Shown: positions 47,510 to 57,142 of the stretch, in pieces
How positions within the stretch are numbered: position 1 is the stretch's first letter
How the letters are laid out: each line of letters starts with the position of its first letter
Assembly (NCBI RefSeq): GCF_001975985.1
Contig: NZ_MTQF01000003.1
Span: forward strand, 58,901 to 121,022
Direction of reading: 5' to 3'
Length of the DNA: 62,122 nucleotides
Source of the DNA: [Flexibacter] sp. ATCC 35103
Lineage (GTDB): Bacteria > Bacteroidota > Bacteroidia > Flavobacteriales > Flavobacteriaceae
The notes under the pieces: model-generated
What the model saw: the letters and a program-made list of their open reading frames with translations, nothing else
Told to the model about the DNA's origin: nothing
Database searches by the model: none
Translations under genes and position numbers: made by a program

Positions 47510-50500
47510 ATGAAAACAAAACTACTCTTGTTGCTTTTATTAGGCATCTTTTCTGTTTCTGCACAAACCACAAATGTTCCAACATATGTACCTAAGGATG
47601 GACTACTTGCTTATTTTCCTTTTAATGGTAATGCAACTGACGTAACAGGAAGCGGGAGTACCACAACTCCTAAAGATGTTACACTAACATCTGACAGATT
47701 TGGGATTAGTAATGCTGCATATTCTTTTAATGGTACTAGTAGTAATATCGAAGCAAATATAGTTGACTATCCTCTTAAAGGCGGTTCACGCTCATTAACC
47801 GGATGGTTTAAAGCTACTGACATTATTACCTCAAAAGAGTCTGATTTTTGCCTTGTAAGTTTTGGAAATCAAACTGATGCTAATTATTGGTTTAAAATTA
47901 GTTTTTCTAAAAATGGGTATTTAAATATTCAGTTGGACTCTAAAACTTTTCAATCTCCGGAAAACTATTTTAATAATCAGTGGACATTTTATGCAATGGT
48001 TTTCAATGATGACACAAATACTTTTTCATTATACATAAATAATGTTCTCAAATTAAGCGGAACTGCTGATTTGTATACAAATGGCTTCAACACTCTTTTT
48101 AGAATTGGAAAAAACAAGTCAAACAATTATTTTGAAGGAACAATTGACGATATCGGAGTTTGGAATCGCGTGCTAACGCAAGAGGAAATTACGAACTTAT
48201 ATAATGCTAAAAATCAAAAACCTTTTTATACACTAATTCCTGATATTAATTTCGAGAATAAATTAATATCACTCGGAATAGACTCAGGAACACCGGATGG
48301 CGAAGTCCTTACCGAAAATCTAAAATCAGTAACTTCTTTAGATATTCCTTCTAGCTCCATTGCTAATTTAGCAGGAATTCAGGACTTTACTTTATTAACT
48401 AATTTAAATGTATCCGGAAATCAATTAAAAGAACTGGATCTGACTGCTAATAAAAAATTGCAGATTTTAAATTGCGCTAATAACGGAAACCTGACGTTTG
48501 TGAATATCCAAAACGCAAACAATAATATCCTTACTAGTGTCAACTTTAAAAACAATTCTAAACTAACTTGTATTCAAGTTGATGATATATCGTATTCTAA
48601 TACTAATTGGTCAAACAGTAAGGATGCAGCATCAAATTTTAGCTTAAATTGTAATCCAACAACAAATATTCCGGATAAAAATTTTGAAAAAAAATTAATT
48701 TCTCTTGGAATAGATTCAGGAATCCCGGACGGTAAAATATTAACTTCTAAGATATCTTCAGTAACTCAATTAGATGTTTCCTACTCTTCAATCGAAGATT
48801 TGACAGGGATTCAAGATTTTACATCTTTAACAAACTTATATTGTATTTCTAATCAATTGACAACTTTGGATCTTTCTAAAAATACTGCCTTAAAAATTTT
48901 AGAATGCAATAATAACAAATTAGCAACCTTAAACATATCAAAGAATATTGCTTTAACAAACTTACTTTGCCAAAGTAACAAAATCACAAATTTAGATATC
49001 ACCCAGAATACCGCTTTAAAAATTTTAGATTGTAATATCAATTTGATTACGAATTTAAATACTTCTAAGAATATCGCTTTGACAAATTTAGTTTGTTACT
49101 ATAATAGGCTAACAAATTTAGATGTTTCAACAAATGTCGCTTTAACAAATTTGGACTGTAACAGTAACCTGATAACAAGTTTAGATCTTTCTAAAAATAC
49201 TGCTTTAAAATCATTCAATTTTTCTGCTAATAAATTAACTAGCTTAAACTTAAAGAACGGAAACAACAAGAATTTTTTCATCAATAATTATATGGTAGAC
49301 AATCCGCAATTAACTTGTATTCAAGTAGACGATGCGGCTTATTCTACTGCAAATTGGTCCGCTTATAAAGATGCTGGTGCTAGTTTTAATACGAATTGCA
49401 GTCAGGGATATACCGTAATTCCTGATGTTAATTTTGAAAATGCACTAATCTCTCTTGGTTTAGACTCTGGTATTCCGGACGGAAAAGTGCTTACATCAAA
49501 TATATCTTCGGTTAAAGAGCTAAATGTTAATGCAAAATCTATTAGTGATTTAACCGGAATTCAGGATTTTAAATCTTTAACCAATTTAAGCTGTAACAGC
49601 AACAAATTAACACAATTAGATGTTACTCAAAATACTGCCTTAATCTTTTTATCCGTTGGATATAACAATATAACAAGCTTAAATGTTTCTAAAAATAGTG
49701 CTTTAACAAGCCTGTATTTTAATAACAATCAAGTAACAAGCATAGATGTTTCTAATAATCCTGCTTTAGGGACATTATATTTTTCTAAAAACGCTCTAAC
49801 TGATTTAGATATTTCCAGAAATACTGCTTTAACAAGTTTATATTGCGACTACAATTTGTTAAAAACATTAAATGTTTCTAAAAACACTATTCTAAAAGAT
49901 CTTGTTTTGGAAGGCAATGAAATAGCATATTTAGATATTTCTACAAATACTTTATTAAAGAATTTATATGGCAATCTAAATCAATTAACCTATTTAAATG
50001 TCTCTAAAAATACTGAACTAATAAATTTACAATGTTCTTCTAATAAACTTACAAGTTTAGAAGTTTCTAAAAATACTGCTTTGACGCTTTTGTATTGTGA
50101 TTCTAACCAATTAACAACTTTAGATGTTTCTAAAAATACGGCATTAAAAAACTTAAAGTCTAGTTATAATCAATTGACAAGCTTAAATTTAAAGAATGGA
50201 AATAATGTTAATTTTGCAAAAATTAATTTCATAAAAAATCCTGATTTAACCTGCATTCAAGTTGACAATGCTGATTATTCGAATGAAAATTGGAGTACGG
50301 CAAAAGACAGTATTGCAACTTATAATACATTATGTATATCTCCTGATACAGCTTACACTTTAATTCCTGATCAAAAATTTGAGCAAAAACTAATTGATCT
50401 GGGATTGGATCAAGACGGAATCAATGGAAAAGTATTAAAATCAAATGTAATTTCTGTTCCTTATTTAAGCCTTAATGGATTAAAAATAACCGATTTGACA

Positions 50501-51709
50501 GGAATTGAAGATTTTACAGCTTTAGAAGCTTTATATATAAGAGGCGATTCGTTAAAAACACTTGATGTTTCTAAAAATCTTGCCCTGACTTATTTAGATT
50601 GCGGTCAAAATCAATTGCAATCACTTGATATTTCAAAAAATCTTGCTCTGACTTATTTAGATTGCAGCAATAATCAATTACAATCACTTGACATTTCAAA
50701 AAACACTTCTCTAAAGACGTTGCTTTGCGAATCAAATCAATTAAATTCCCTTAACTTAAAAAATGGCAATTATCAGTTGTTAGGCAGTGGTCCTAATCAA
50801 CAACTAGACTTTAGAAACAACCCAAATTTAACCTGTATTCAGGTTGATGATGTACAATATGCTAATACAAATTGGGCTAATAAAAAAGATGCCACAGCTA
50901 CATTTAATACAGATTGTATAATAGACTTTGTAGTATTGCCTGATACTAATTTTGAACAAAAACTGATAGATTTAGGAATCGATACTGATGGTTTAAACGG
51001 AAGAATAACCACTGCAAATATAGCTACGATTACTTCTCTGGATCTTTCTAACAGCAACATTAAAGATCTTTCAGGAATTGAAAATTTTACTGCACTGACA
51101 TTTTTAGATTGCAGCGATAATCAATTAACAACATTAGATGTCAGCAAAAATCTTGCTTTAGAAACATTAAATGCTTCTACAAACCAAATCACTACATTGG
51201 ATTTTTCTAAAAACAGTAAACTTAAAATTGTATACGTAACAAATAATCCATTAATATCGTTAAATCTACAAAATGGTAACAATAGAAATTTTGTTTTACC
51301 AGCTCCAACAGATAAAAAAACGGCCTCTTTATACACTAGCTTTTTAGGACTTACAACTTTAAGCTGTATCAAGGTAGATGATCCTTCTTATTCTAATGCA
51401 AACTGGTCTAAAATTAAAGAACCAACGACTACTTATTCTGCAACTTGTTCTACTTTAGGCATCGAAGATTCTGTTTTTGACAAAGCAGTTTTATATCCAA
51501 ACCCAACAAAAGGTGAAGTAAACATTAATAATATTGCTTTAGAAAAAGCAACAGTTTACAATTCATTAGGACAATTGGTAAAAACATTCATCCTTAATTC
51601 GGGTGATACAAATAATACAATAAACTTATCCGGTTTACCAAAAGGCATTTATTATGTATACTTGATTAATAAAGATGCAGCTTCTGCTAAAAAAGTGATT
51701 GTTGAATAA
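47510..51709 (+). CDS. T9SS-secreted cysteine-LRR protein with LamG-like domain (LRR-3)
   Basis: A 1399-residue protein: signal peptide (LLLLLLLGIFSVSAQ), then a LamG/concanavalin-like jellyroll (about 30-235, DGLLAYFPFNGNATDVTGSG ... GTIDDIGVWNRVLTQEEITN). Five LRR blocks follow, the last two with caps of the DQDG and DTDG type (LGIDTDGLNGR). It ends in a T9SS type A domain (VLYPNPTKGEVNINNIALEK ... VIVE). The cysteine-bearing 21-residue repeats match LRR-1. The final block plus sorting domain is nearly the same as in LRR-4. Surface binding of glycans or cells is inference. Confidence 0.9.
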   Translation: MKTKLLLLLLLGIFSVSAQTTNVPTYVPKDGLLAYFPFNGNATDVTGSGSTTTPKDVTLTSDRFGISNAAYSFNGTSSNIEANIVDYPLKGGSRSLTGWFKATDIITSKESDFCLVSFGNQTDANYWFKISFSKNGYLNIQLDSKTFQSPENYFNNQWTFYAMVFNDDTNTFSLYINNVLKLSGTADLYTNGFNTLFRIGKNKSNNYFEGTIDDIGVWNRVLTQEEITNLYNAKNQKPFYTLIPDINFENKLISLGIDSGTPDGEVLTENLKSVTSLDIPSSSIANLAGIQDFTLLTNLNVSGNQLKELDLTANKKLQILNCANNGNLTFVNIQNANNNILTSVNFKNNSKLTCIQVDDISYSNTNWSNSKDAASNFSLNCNPTTNIPDKNFEKKLISLGIDSGIPDGKILTSKISSVTQLDVSYSSIEDLTGIQDFTSLTNLYCISNQLTTLDLSKNTALKILECNNNKLATLNISKNIALTNLLCQSNKITNLDITQNTALKILDCNINLITNLNTSKNIALTNLVCYYNRLTNLDVSTNVALTNLDCNSNLITSLDLSKNTALKSFNFSANKLTSLNLKNGNNKNFFINNYMVDNPQLTCIQVDDAAYSTANWSAYKDAGASFNTNCSQGYTVIPDVNFENALISLGLDSGIPDGKVLTSNISSVKELNVNAKSISDLTGIQDFKSLTNLSCNSNKLTQLDVTQNTALIFLSVGYNNITSLNVSKNSALTSLYFNNNQVTSIDVSNNPALGTLYFSKNALTDLDISRNTALTSLYCDYNLLKTLNVSKNTILKDLVLEGNEIAYLDISTNTLLKNLYGNLNQLTYLNVSKNTELINLQCSSNKLTSLEVSKNTALTLLYCDSNQLTTLDVSKNTALKNLKSSYNQLTSLNLKNGNNVNFAKINFIKNPDLTCIQVDNADYSNENWSTAKDSIATYNTLCISPDTAYTLIPDQKFEQKLIDLGLDQDGINGKVLKSNVISVPYLSLNGLKITDLTGIEDFTALEALYIRGDSLKTLDVSKNLALTYLDCGQNQLQSLDISKNLALTYLDCSNNQLQSLDISKNTSLKTLLCESNQLNSLNLKNGNYQLLGSGPNQQLDFRNNPNLTCIQVDDVQYANTNWANKKDATATFNTDCIIDFVVLPDTNFEQKLIDLGIDTDGLNGRITTANIATITSLDLSNSNIKDLSGIENFTALTFLDCSDNQLTTLDVSKNLALETLNASTNQITTLDFSKNSKLKIVYVTNNPLISLNLQNGNNRNFVLPAPTDKKTASLYTSFLGLTTLSCIKVDDPSYSNANWSKIKEPTTTYSATCSTLGIEDSVFDKAVLYPNPTKGEVNINNIALEKATVYNSLGQLVKTFILNSGDTNNTINLSGLPKGIYYVYLINKDAASAKKVIVE
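50953..51709 (+). repeat. Direct repeat A (3' end of LRR-3)
   Basis: This 3' segment, encoding the last LRR block and the sorting domain, is highly similar in DNA and protein to 53626-54389. Differences are mostly third-position changes, so the copies are diverged or partly converted rather than identical. Confidence 0.8.
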
Positions 51710-51727
51710 TTATATATTGTTAAAACT

Positions 51728-51766
51728 AAAAATCCCATTAGCCTCGGTCAATGGGATTTTTTTTTT
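51728..51766 (+). terminator. Terminator after LRR-3
   Basis: AAAAATCCCATT and AATGGGATTTTTTTT form a stem around a GCCTCGGTC-containing loop. It is the same stem as the other LRR-family terminators. Confidence 0.85.
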
Positions 51767-51796
51767 GTAAAATTAAAAGAAAATGAATGATAAATA

Positions 51797-51841
51797 TTAC
51801 GTTTTCCCGTAAAAGAAAATCGGTTACAAATTGTATACTTG
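51797..51841 (+). promoter_or_regulatory. Shared operator-promoter of the LRR family, copy 4
   Basis: TTACG-TTTTCC-CGTAA (51797-51812), 21 nt, then TATACTTG (51834-51841), 25 nt before LRR-4. Confidence 0.8.
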
Positions 51842-51866
51842 CATGAACTAATTATAAAATTAATCT

Positions 51867-54389
51867 ATGAAAACAAAACTACTCTTATTGCTGTTATTAG
51901 CCAATTTTTCTATTTATGCACAATATACTGCTATTCCTGATGTTAATTTTGAAAATAAATTAATTGCATTGGGTATTGACTCAGGTGCTGCTGATGGTAA
52001 AGTACTTACCAGTAATATATCAACTATAACTTCTTTGGACGTCTCTAATAGTAATATTTCAAATTTATCAGGTATTGAAGATTTTGTTTCGCTGACCAAA
52101 TTGGATTGCGGAACCAATAAACTTTTGACTCTTAATGTTTCAAATAACAAACTTTTGACAGATCTAAACTGCAGATACAATAATCTAAGCGTTTTGGATT
52201 TGTCAGCAAATTTAAAATTAACTGCATTAGATTGTATTTATAATCAAATAACATCGCTTGATGTAACCAAAATGCTGAATCTTGGATCATTATTATGTAC
52301 TGCTAATCAACTGACCTCTTTAGATGTAACTAATAATTTGGCTTTGTATTGGTTTGGTTGTAATGGCAATAAACTGATAACTTTGGATGTTTCCAAAAAC
52401 AAACTTCTGCAATATTTAGACTGCGGATTCAATCAACTGACAGCTCTGGATGTTTCTAATAATACAGCTTTGTTTTATTTAAATTGTTATTACAATAAAC
52501 TAACTGCTTTAGATATTTCTATGCTTACAGAATTGACTGATTTAGCATGTTCAGACAGTAAATTAAGCAAACTGGATGTTTCTAAGAATACTAAACTAAA
52601 GTCTTTATTATGTGAAAAGATGACTTTTACAACTCTCGATATTTCTAATAATACAGCACTTAAAGAATTGTATTGCGGAAATGGAAAGCTTACCACTTTA
52701 AATGTTTCTAAGAATAAAGCACTTACCATTTTACAATGTTTTAATAATCAACTAAGCGATTTAAACATTAAGAATGGGACAAATACACTGCTTACCACTG
52801 TGAATTTTATACAAAACCCAGATCTAATTTGTATTCAAGTAGATGATGTTACTTATTCAAATAAAAATTGGTCTAGCGCAAAAGACATTACTGCTAATTA
52901 TTCGACAAACTGTAATACTTATACACTTATACCAGATTCGAATTTTGAAAACAAATTAATTTCACTTGGCATTGACACAGGAGTTTCAGATGGGAAAGTT
53001 TTAACTTCAAGTATTAATAAATTGACTTTCTTAAATGTATCTGGAGCTAAAATTTCCAGCTTAGAAGGAATTGATGGTTTTTCAGCTTTAACTAATTTAA
53101 TTTGTAGTGGAAACCAATTAACGTCTTTGGATCTTAGCAACAATTATGCATTACAAATTTTAGACAGCAGTAACAATCGTTTAACAGAATTATACACTTC
53201 TAAAAGTAATAATTTGGTAGCATTAACCTGTGAGAACAACTTATTGTCAACCTTAGACATTATTAATAATACCGCTTTAGATCTTTTAGATTTCAGTGGA
53301 AATCAATTAAGTTCTATAGACCTTTCGCAACATAAAGCATTGTCTCAATTATTTTGTGCTTCTAACCAATTAACCAAATTAGATCTTAGCAAAAATATTC
53401 TTTTAAAGGATTTGAATTGTTCTTCAAATCAATTGATAAGCTTGAATTTAAAAAATGGAAACAATACTAATTTACATTCTTTCAATATTCATCTGGAGAA
53501 TAATCCAAATCTAAGCTGTATACAAGTCGATAATAAAACATATTCAGATACTAATTGGCTAAATTTTAAAGACGTTACGGCTACTTATAACGAAGATTGC
53601 GATTATTATACTTTAATTCCAGAACCAAATTTTGAACAAAAATTAATCGATTTAGGAATTGATACTGATGGTTTAAACGGAAGAATAACTACCGCAAACA
53701 TTAGTACAATTACTTCTTTAGATCTTTCTAACAGCAATATTAAAGATCTGTCCGGAATTGAAAATTTTACTGCATTGACATTTTTAGATTGCAGTGATAA
53801 TCAATTGACCACATTAGATGTTAGCAAGAATCTGGCTTTAGAAACATTAAACGCTGCTTCAAACCAAATCACTACATTGGATTTATCCAAAAACAGTAAA
53901 CTTAAAATTGTATATGTAACAAATAATCCATTAATATCATTAAACCTTCAAAATGGTAATAATAGAAATTTTGTTTTACCATCTGCAACAGATAAAAAAA
54001 CTGCCGCTTTATACACTAGCTTTTTAGGACTTACAACCTTAAGTTGTATTAAGGTAGACGATGTTAATTATTCTAATGCAAATTGGTCTAAAATTAAAGA
54101 ACCAACTGCTATTTATTCTGCTACTTGTTCTACGTTAGGTATCGAAGATTCTGTTTTTGATAAAGCAGTTTTATACCCAAACCCAACAAAAGGTGAAATA
54201 AACATCAATAATATTGCTTTAGAAAAAGCAACGGTTTACAATTCGTTAGGGCAATTGGTAAAAACATTCACGCTTAATTCTGGTGATACAAATAATACAA
54301 TCAATTTATCAGGTTTGCCAAAAGGAGTTTATTATGTGTACTTAATTAATAAGGATGCAGCTTCAGCGAAAAAAGTGATTGTTGAATAA
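51867..54389 (+). CDS. T9SS-secreted cysteine-LRR protein, three blocks (LRR-4)
   Basis: An 840-residue protein with signal peptide LLLLLLLANFSIYAQ, nearly that of LRR-1. It has no N-terminal binding domain. Three LRR blocks start with YTAIPDVNFENKLIALGIDS, YTLIPDSNFENKLISLGIDT and YTLIPEPNFEQKLIDLGIDT. The T9SS type A domain (VLYPNPTKGEININNIALEK) closes the protein. Repeats have the same Cys-ladder pattern. There is no terminator in the 103 nt before LRR-5, so readthrough into it is possible although LRR-5 has its own promoter copy. Confidence 0.9.
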   Translation: MKTKLLLLLLLANFSIYAQYTAIPDVNFENKLIALGIDSGAADGKVLTSNISTITSLDVSNSNISNLSGIEDFVSLTKLDCGTNKLLTLNVSNNKLLTDLNCRYNNLSVLDLSANLKLTALDCIYNQITSLDVTKMLNLGSLLCTANQLTSLDVTNNLALYWFGCNGNKLITLDVSKNKLLQYLDCGFNQLTALDVSNNTALFYLNCYYNKLTALDISMLTELTDLACSDSKLSKLDVSKNTKLKSLLCEKMTFTTLDISNNTALKELYCGNGKLTTLNVSKNKALTILQCFNNQLSDLNIKNGTNTLLTTVNFIQNPDLICIQVDDVTYSNKNWSSAKDITANYSTNCNTYTLIPDSNFENKLISLGIDTGVSDGKVLTSSINKLTFLNVSGAKISSLEGIDGFSALTNLICSGNQLTSLDLSNNYALQILDSSNNRLTELYTSKSNNLVALTCENNLLSTLDIINNTALDLLDFSGNQLSSIDLSQHKALSQLFCASNQLTKLDLSKNILLKDLNCSSNQLISLNLKNGNNTNLHSFNIHLENNPNLSCIQVDNKTYSDTNWLNFKDVTATYNEDCDYYTLIPEPNFEQKLIDLGIDTDGLNGRITTANISTITSLDLSNSNIKDLSGIENFTALTFLDCSDNQLTTLDVSKNLALETLNAASNQITTLDLSKNSKLKIVYVTNNPLISLNLQNGNNRNFVLPSATDKKTAALYTSFLGLTTLSCIKVDDVNYSNANWSKIKEPTAIYSATCSTLGIEDSVFDKAVLYPNPTKGEININNIALEKATVYNSLGQLVKTFTLNSGDTNNTINLSGLPKGVYYVYLINKDAASAKKVIVE
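53626..54389 (+). repeat. Direct repeat B (3' end of LRR-4)
   Basis: Partner of 50953-51709. The last about 200 nt are also shared with LRR-5 and include the downstream TAATTATATATTGTTAAAA, so the similarity extends past the stop codon. Confidence 0.8.
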
Positions 54390-54427
54390 TTATATATTGT
54401 TAAAATTAAAATAATGAAAGATAAATA

Positions 54428-54472
54428 TTACATATTCCTGTAAAAGAAAACCAATTAGAAATTGTATACTTG
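54428..54472 (+). promoter_or_regulatory. Shared operator-promoter of the LRR family, copy 5 (compensatory arms)
   Basis: TTACA-TATTCC-TGTAA (54428-54443), 21 nt, then TATACTTG (54465-54472). Both arms carry matching changes, so the symmetry is preserved. Confidence 0.78.
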
Positions 54473-54492
54473 CACTTTTTTAAACATAAATT

Positions 54493-55839
54493 ATGAAAAC
54501 AAAATTACTTTTACTTTTATTGCTTTTTTCTTTAACTATTTCTGCTCAAAATTTAGTTCCAAATGGTGATTTTGAAACTTGGAGCTCGTCATCGCAGCCA
54601 GACGATTGGTACCGTAGTTTTAACGGTTATGTTTCTAAAAGTTCAACACCACAGAATGGATTATCAAGCACAAGATTGAAAATTACTGGAGCCACCAACT
54701 TCATAAATAGTAAGACTTTTGCTGTGAAGTCAAACAAAACTTATCGTGTAAGCCTATACCATAGAGGTGGTGCGCCGGGAGATTTTTCTTCAATTGAATT
54801 AAGCCTATATCATCAACCTGGAACATTTAAAGAAAAATTTCAACAAATTACTGACCAAACGTTTTCTGATATTCAATGGCGAAAATTAGAGTTTGAATAC
54901 ACTTCAAAAGTTGATGAAAATATTGAAGTAGATATATGGGTCACAGGAAAAGCCCAAGCTGAAATTTTGTTAGATAATGTTTCCGTTGTGCTTATTAACG
55001 AACCTAGTTCCCAATATACTTTGATTCCTGATATCAATTTTGAGAAAAAATTAATTGCTTTAAATCTTGATGCCGGTGTTCCTGACGGAAAAGTTTTGAC
55101 TACAAGTATTGCTACACAAACTAATTTAGATATTTCATCCTCATTCATTGCTAATTTAACAGGAATTCAAGATTTTACTTCTTTAACTAGTCTAGATTTT
55201 TCCTATAACAACATTACTTCTGTAGATTTATCTAAAAATACAATTTTAACTACTCTAAATTGTTCTGCAATATATCCTGAAGGTTTGCTTGATTTAGATG
55301 TTTCAAAGAATGTTTTATTAAAAACATTACTATGTAGTGGAAATAAAATAACAAACCTAGATCTATCTAAAAATATTTTATTAACTACCTTAATTTGTAA
55401 TAGAAGTAATGAATTATTAACTATTAACTTAAAAAATGGTAATAACAAAAACATGATTGTAGATAATATTCAATTCCCAAATCCAAGTTTAAAATGTGTG
55501 CAAGTAGACGATGTCGATTACTCCAATGCTAACTGGGCCGACAGCAAAATGGAAAACACCATTTATTCTACAACTTGTTCTACACTAGGCCTTGAAGATG
55601 CTGCTTTTAATAAAGCCGTTTTATACCCAAACCCAACTAAGGGAGAAGTAAACATTAATAATATTGCTTTAGAAAAAGCAACAGTTTATAATTCATTAGG
55701 GCAATTGGTAAAAACATTCATCCTTAATTCTGGTGATACAAATAATACAATCAATTTATCAGGTTTGCCAAAAGGAGTTTATTATGTATATCTAATTAAT
55801 GGAGACGCTGCTTCAGCAAAGAAAATTATTGTTGAGTAA
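54493..55839 (+). CDS. T9SS-secreted cysteine-LRR protein with CBM-like domain, single block (LRR-5)
   Basis: A 448-residue protein, the shortest paralogue. Signal peptide (LLLLLLLFSLTISAQ), a CBM-like beta-sandwich (about 19-175, LVPNGDFETWSSSSQPDDWY) homologous to that of LRR-2, one short LRR block (cap YTLIPDINFEKKLIALNLDA), and a T9SS type A domain nearly identical to LRR-3 and LRR-4. It thus combines the front of LRR-2 with the back of LRR-3/4, which suggests recombination among paralogues. A strong terminator separates it from the convergent hydrolase gene. Confidence 0.9.
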   Translation: MKTKLLLLLLLFSLTISAQNLVPNGDFETWSSSSQPDDWYRSFNGYVSKSSTPQNGLSSTRLKITGATNFINSKTFAVKSNKTYRVSLYHRGGAPGDFSSIELSLYHQPGTFKEKFQQITDQTFSDIQWRKLEFEYTSKVDENIEVDIWVTGKAQAEILLDNVSVVLINEPSSQYTLIPDINFEKKLIALNLDAGVPDGKVLTTSIATQTNLDISSSFIANLTGIQDFTSLTSLDFSYNNITSVDLSKNTILTTLNCSAIYPEGLLDLDVSKNVLLKTLLCSGNKITNLDLSKNILLTTLICNRSNELLTINLKNGNNKNMIVDNIQFPNPSLKCVQVDDVDYSNANWADSKMENTIYSTTCSTLGLEDAAFNKAVLYPNPTKGEVNINNIALEKATVYNSLGQLVKTFILNSGDTNNTINLSGLPKGVYYVYLINGDAASAKKIIVE

Positions 55840-55856
55840 TTATATATTGTTAAAAC

Positions 55857-55897
55857 TAAAAAATCCCATTCACTGCGGCGAATGGGATTTTTTTTAT
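55857..55897. terminator. Bidirectional terminator at the end of the LRR cluster
   Basis: AAAAAATCCCATTC pairs with GAATGGGATTTTTT, with T and A runs. It lies between LRR-5 (+) and the MBL-fold gene (-). Confidence 0.88.
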
Positions 55898-55910
55898 GCT
55901 TAAGTTTTTT

Positions 55911-56768
55911 CTAAAGAACATCTTCGCAAGTAAAAACTTCTTTTAGGCGGACTCCTTTTTCTGTATGTTCCACCGTTATAATCTGGTTGTGCGCATCATG
56001 TTCTAAAAACAAATAATGATTATTGTCTGCTGCTGCAGTAAGGAATTTTGATTTTTCCGGCATTGTTAGCAAAGGTCGCGTATCGTAACCCATTACATAA
56101 GGTAACGGAATATGTCCGGCTGTTGCTAATAAATCAGCACAAAAAACGATTGTTTTATCGTTATATTGAATATGTGGAATCATTTGCTTTTCGGTATGGC
56201 CGTCGACATAATAAATTCCGAAATTCATTTCTTCAGAAAATCCAAAGTCATTTTCAGGACGCTTTATAAAATTCAATTGTCCGCTTTCCTGCATGGGCAG
56301 AATATTCTCTGAAAGAAAAGAAGCTTTTTCACGAGCGTTAGGTTTTGTAGCCCATTCCCAATGATTTTCATTCGTCCAGAATTTAGCATTTTTAAACGCC
56401 GGTTCATAAAAAGTTTTGTCTGAATTCCATTGGACGCTTCCTCCACAATGATCAAAATGCAAATGTGTCATAAAAACATCTGTAATATCATCTCGATGAA
56501 AACCATACTTCGCCAGCGATTTATCTATCGAATGTGATCCCCAAAGAGAGTAATAACCAAAAAACTTCTCAGATTGCTTATTTCCCATTCCCGTATCAAT
56601 CAAAATCAATCGTTTTCCATCTTCAATAAGCAGGCAACGTGCAGCAATATCAATTAAATTATAAGTATCTGCGGGATTCGTTTTGTTCCAGATTGTTTTA
56701 GGTACAACACCAAACATAGCGCCGCCATCTAATTTAAAATTTCCGGATTCTATTGGATAAAGTTTCAT
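55911..56768 (-). CDS. MBL-fold metallo-hydrolase
   Basis: A 285-residue metallo-beta-lactamase-fold protein without a signal peptide. The metal site THLHFDHCGG gives His102, His104, Asp106 and His107; further ligands are probably in GHTEKQMIPH and the downstream ADLL and LEHDAH segments. It resembles the quorum-quenching lactonase/hydrolase group, but substrate cannot be assigned. It is a single gene between the LRR cluster and the suf operon, followed by a 374-bp gap (56769-57142) that holds only the suf promoter. Confidence 0.88.
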   Translation of the reverse strand: MKLYPIESGNFKLDGGAMFGVVPKTIWNKTNPADTYNLIDIAARCLLIEDGKRLILIDTGMGNKQSEKFFGYYSLWGSHSIDKSLAKYGFHRDDITDVFMTHLHFDHCGGSVQWNSDKTFYEPAFKNAKFWTNENHWEWATKPNAREKASFLSENILPMQESGQLNFIKRPENDFGFSEEMNFGIYYVDGHTEKQMIPHIQYNDKTIVFCADLLATAGHIPLPYVMGYDTRPLLTMPEKSKFLTAAADNNHYLFLEHDAHNQIITVEHTEKGVRLKEVFTCEDVL

Positions 56769-57028
56769 GAGAATAAATTTCTAATATCAAACAAAGCTAG
56801 GAAATACAATTTCGTTATGCTAAAAAATTCCATTTTAATGTTGAAACGTTTTAAGTCAAGTATAAACCTGATACTTTTATTATTTCTTGTTTATCCTTAA
56901 AATTGAAAAAAATCTAAAATCATTAAAAAACCGCCATCAACAACCTGTTCATTTAGTAATATAACTAATATCTATTTTAACATTTGTTATAATAATGTGA
57001 ACCGTTATGGAAAAAGGTTTTTAAGTCG

Positions 57029-57036
57029 TATCTTTG
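57029..57036 (+). promoter_or_regulatory. -7 box of the suf operon
   Basis: TATCTTTG matches TAnnTTTG, 106 nt before the first suf gene. No clear -33 TTTG is present and I saw no IscR-like site. The rest of the gap 56769-57142 has no visible gene. Confidence 0.5.
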
Positions 57037-57142
57037 CAGATAATTTAATTTCAACATTGAAAGACAGTACTTTAAAATGTAATAATTTAATTACTATTTT
57101 GAATATTAATTCAATTGAAAGCAAAAACAAATACCATAAACA

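Noticed and set aside
36910..55839. Tandem 63-nt repeats considered as a CRISPR array or satellite DNA
   Set aside because: The units are in frame, encode a regular leucine-rich repeat, and have no unique spacers of CRISPR form.
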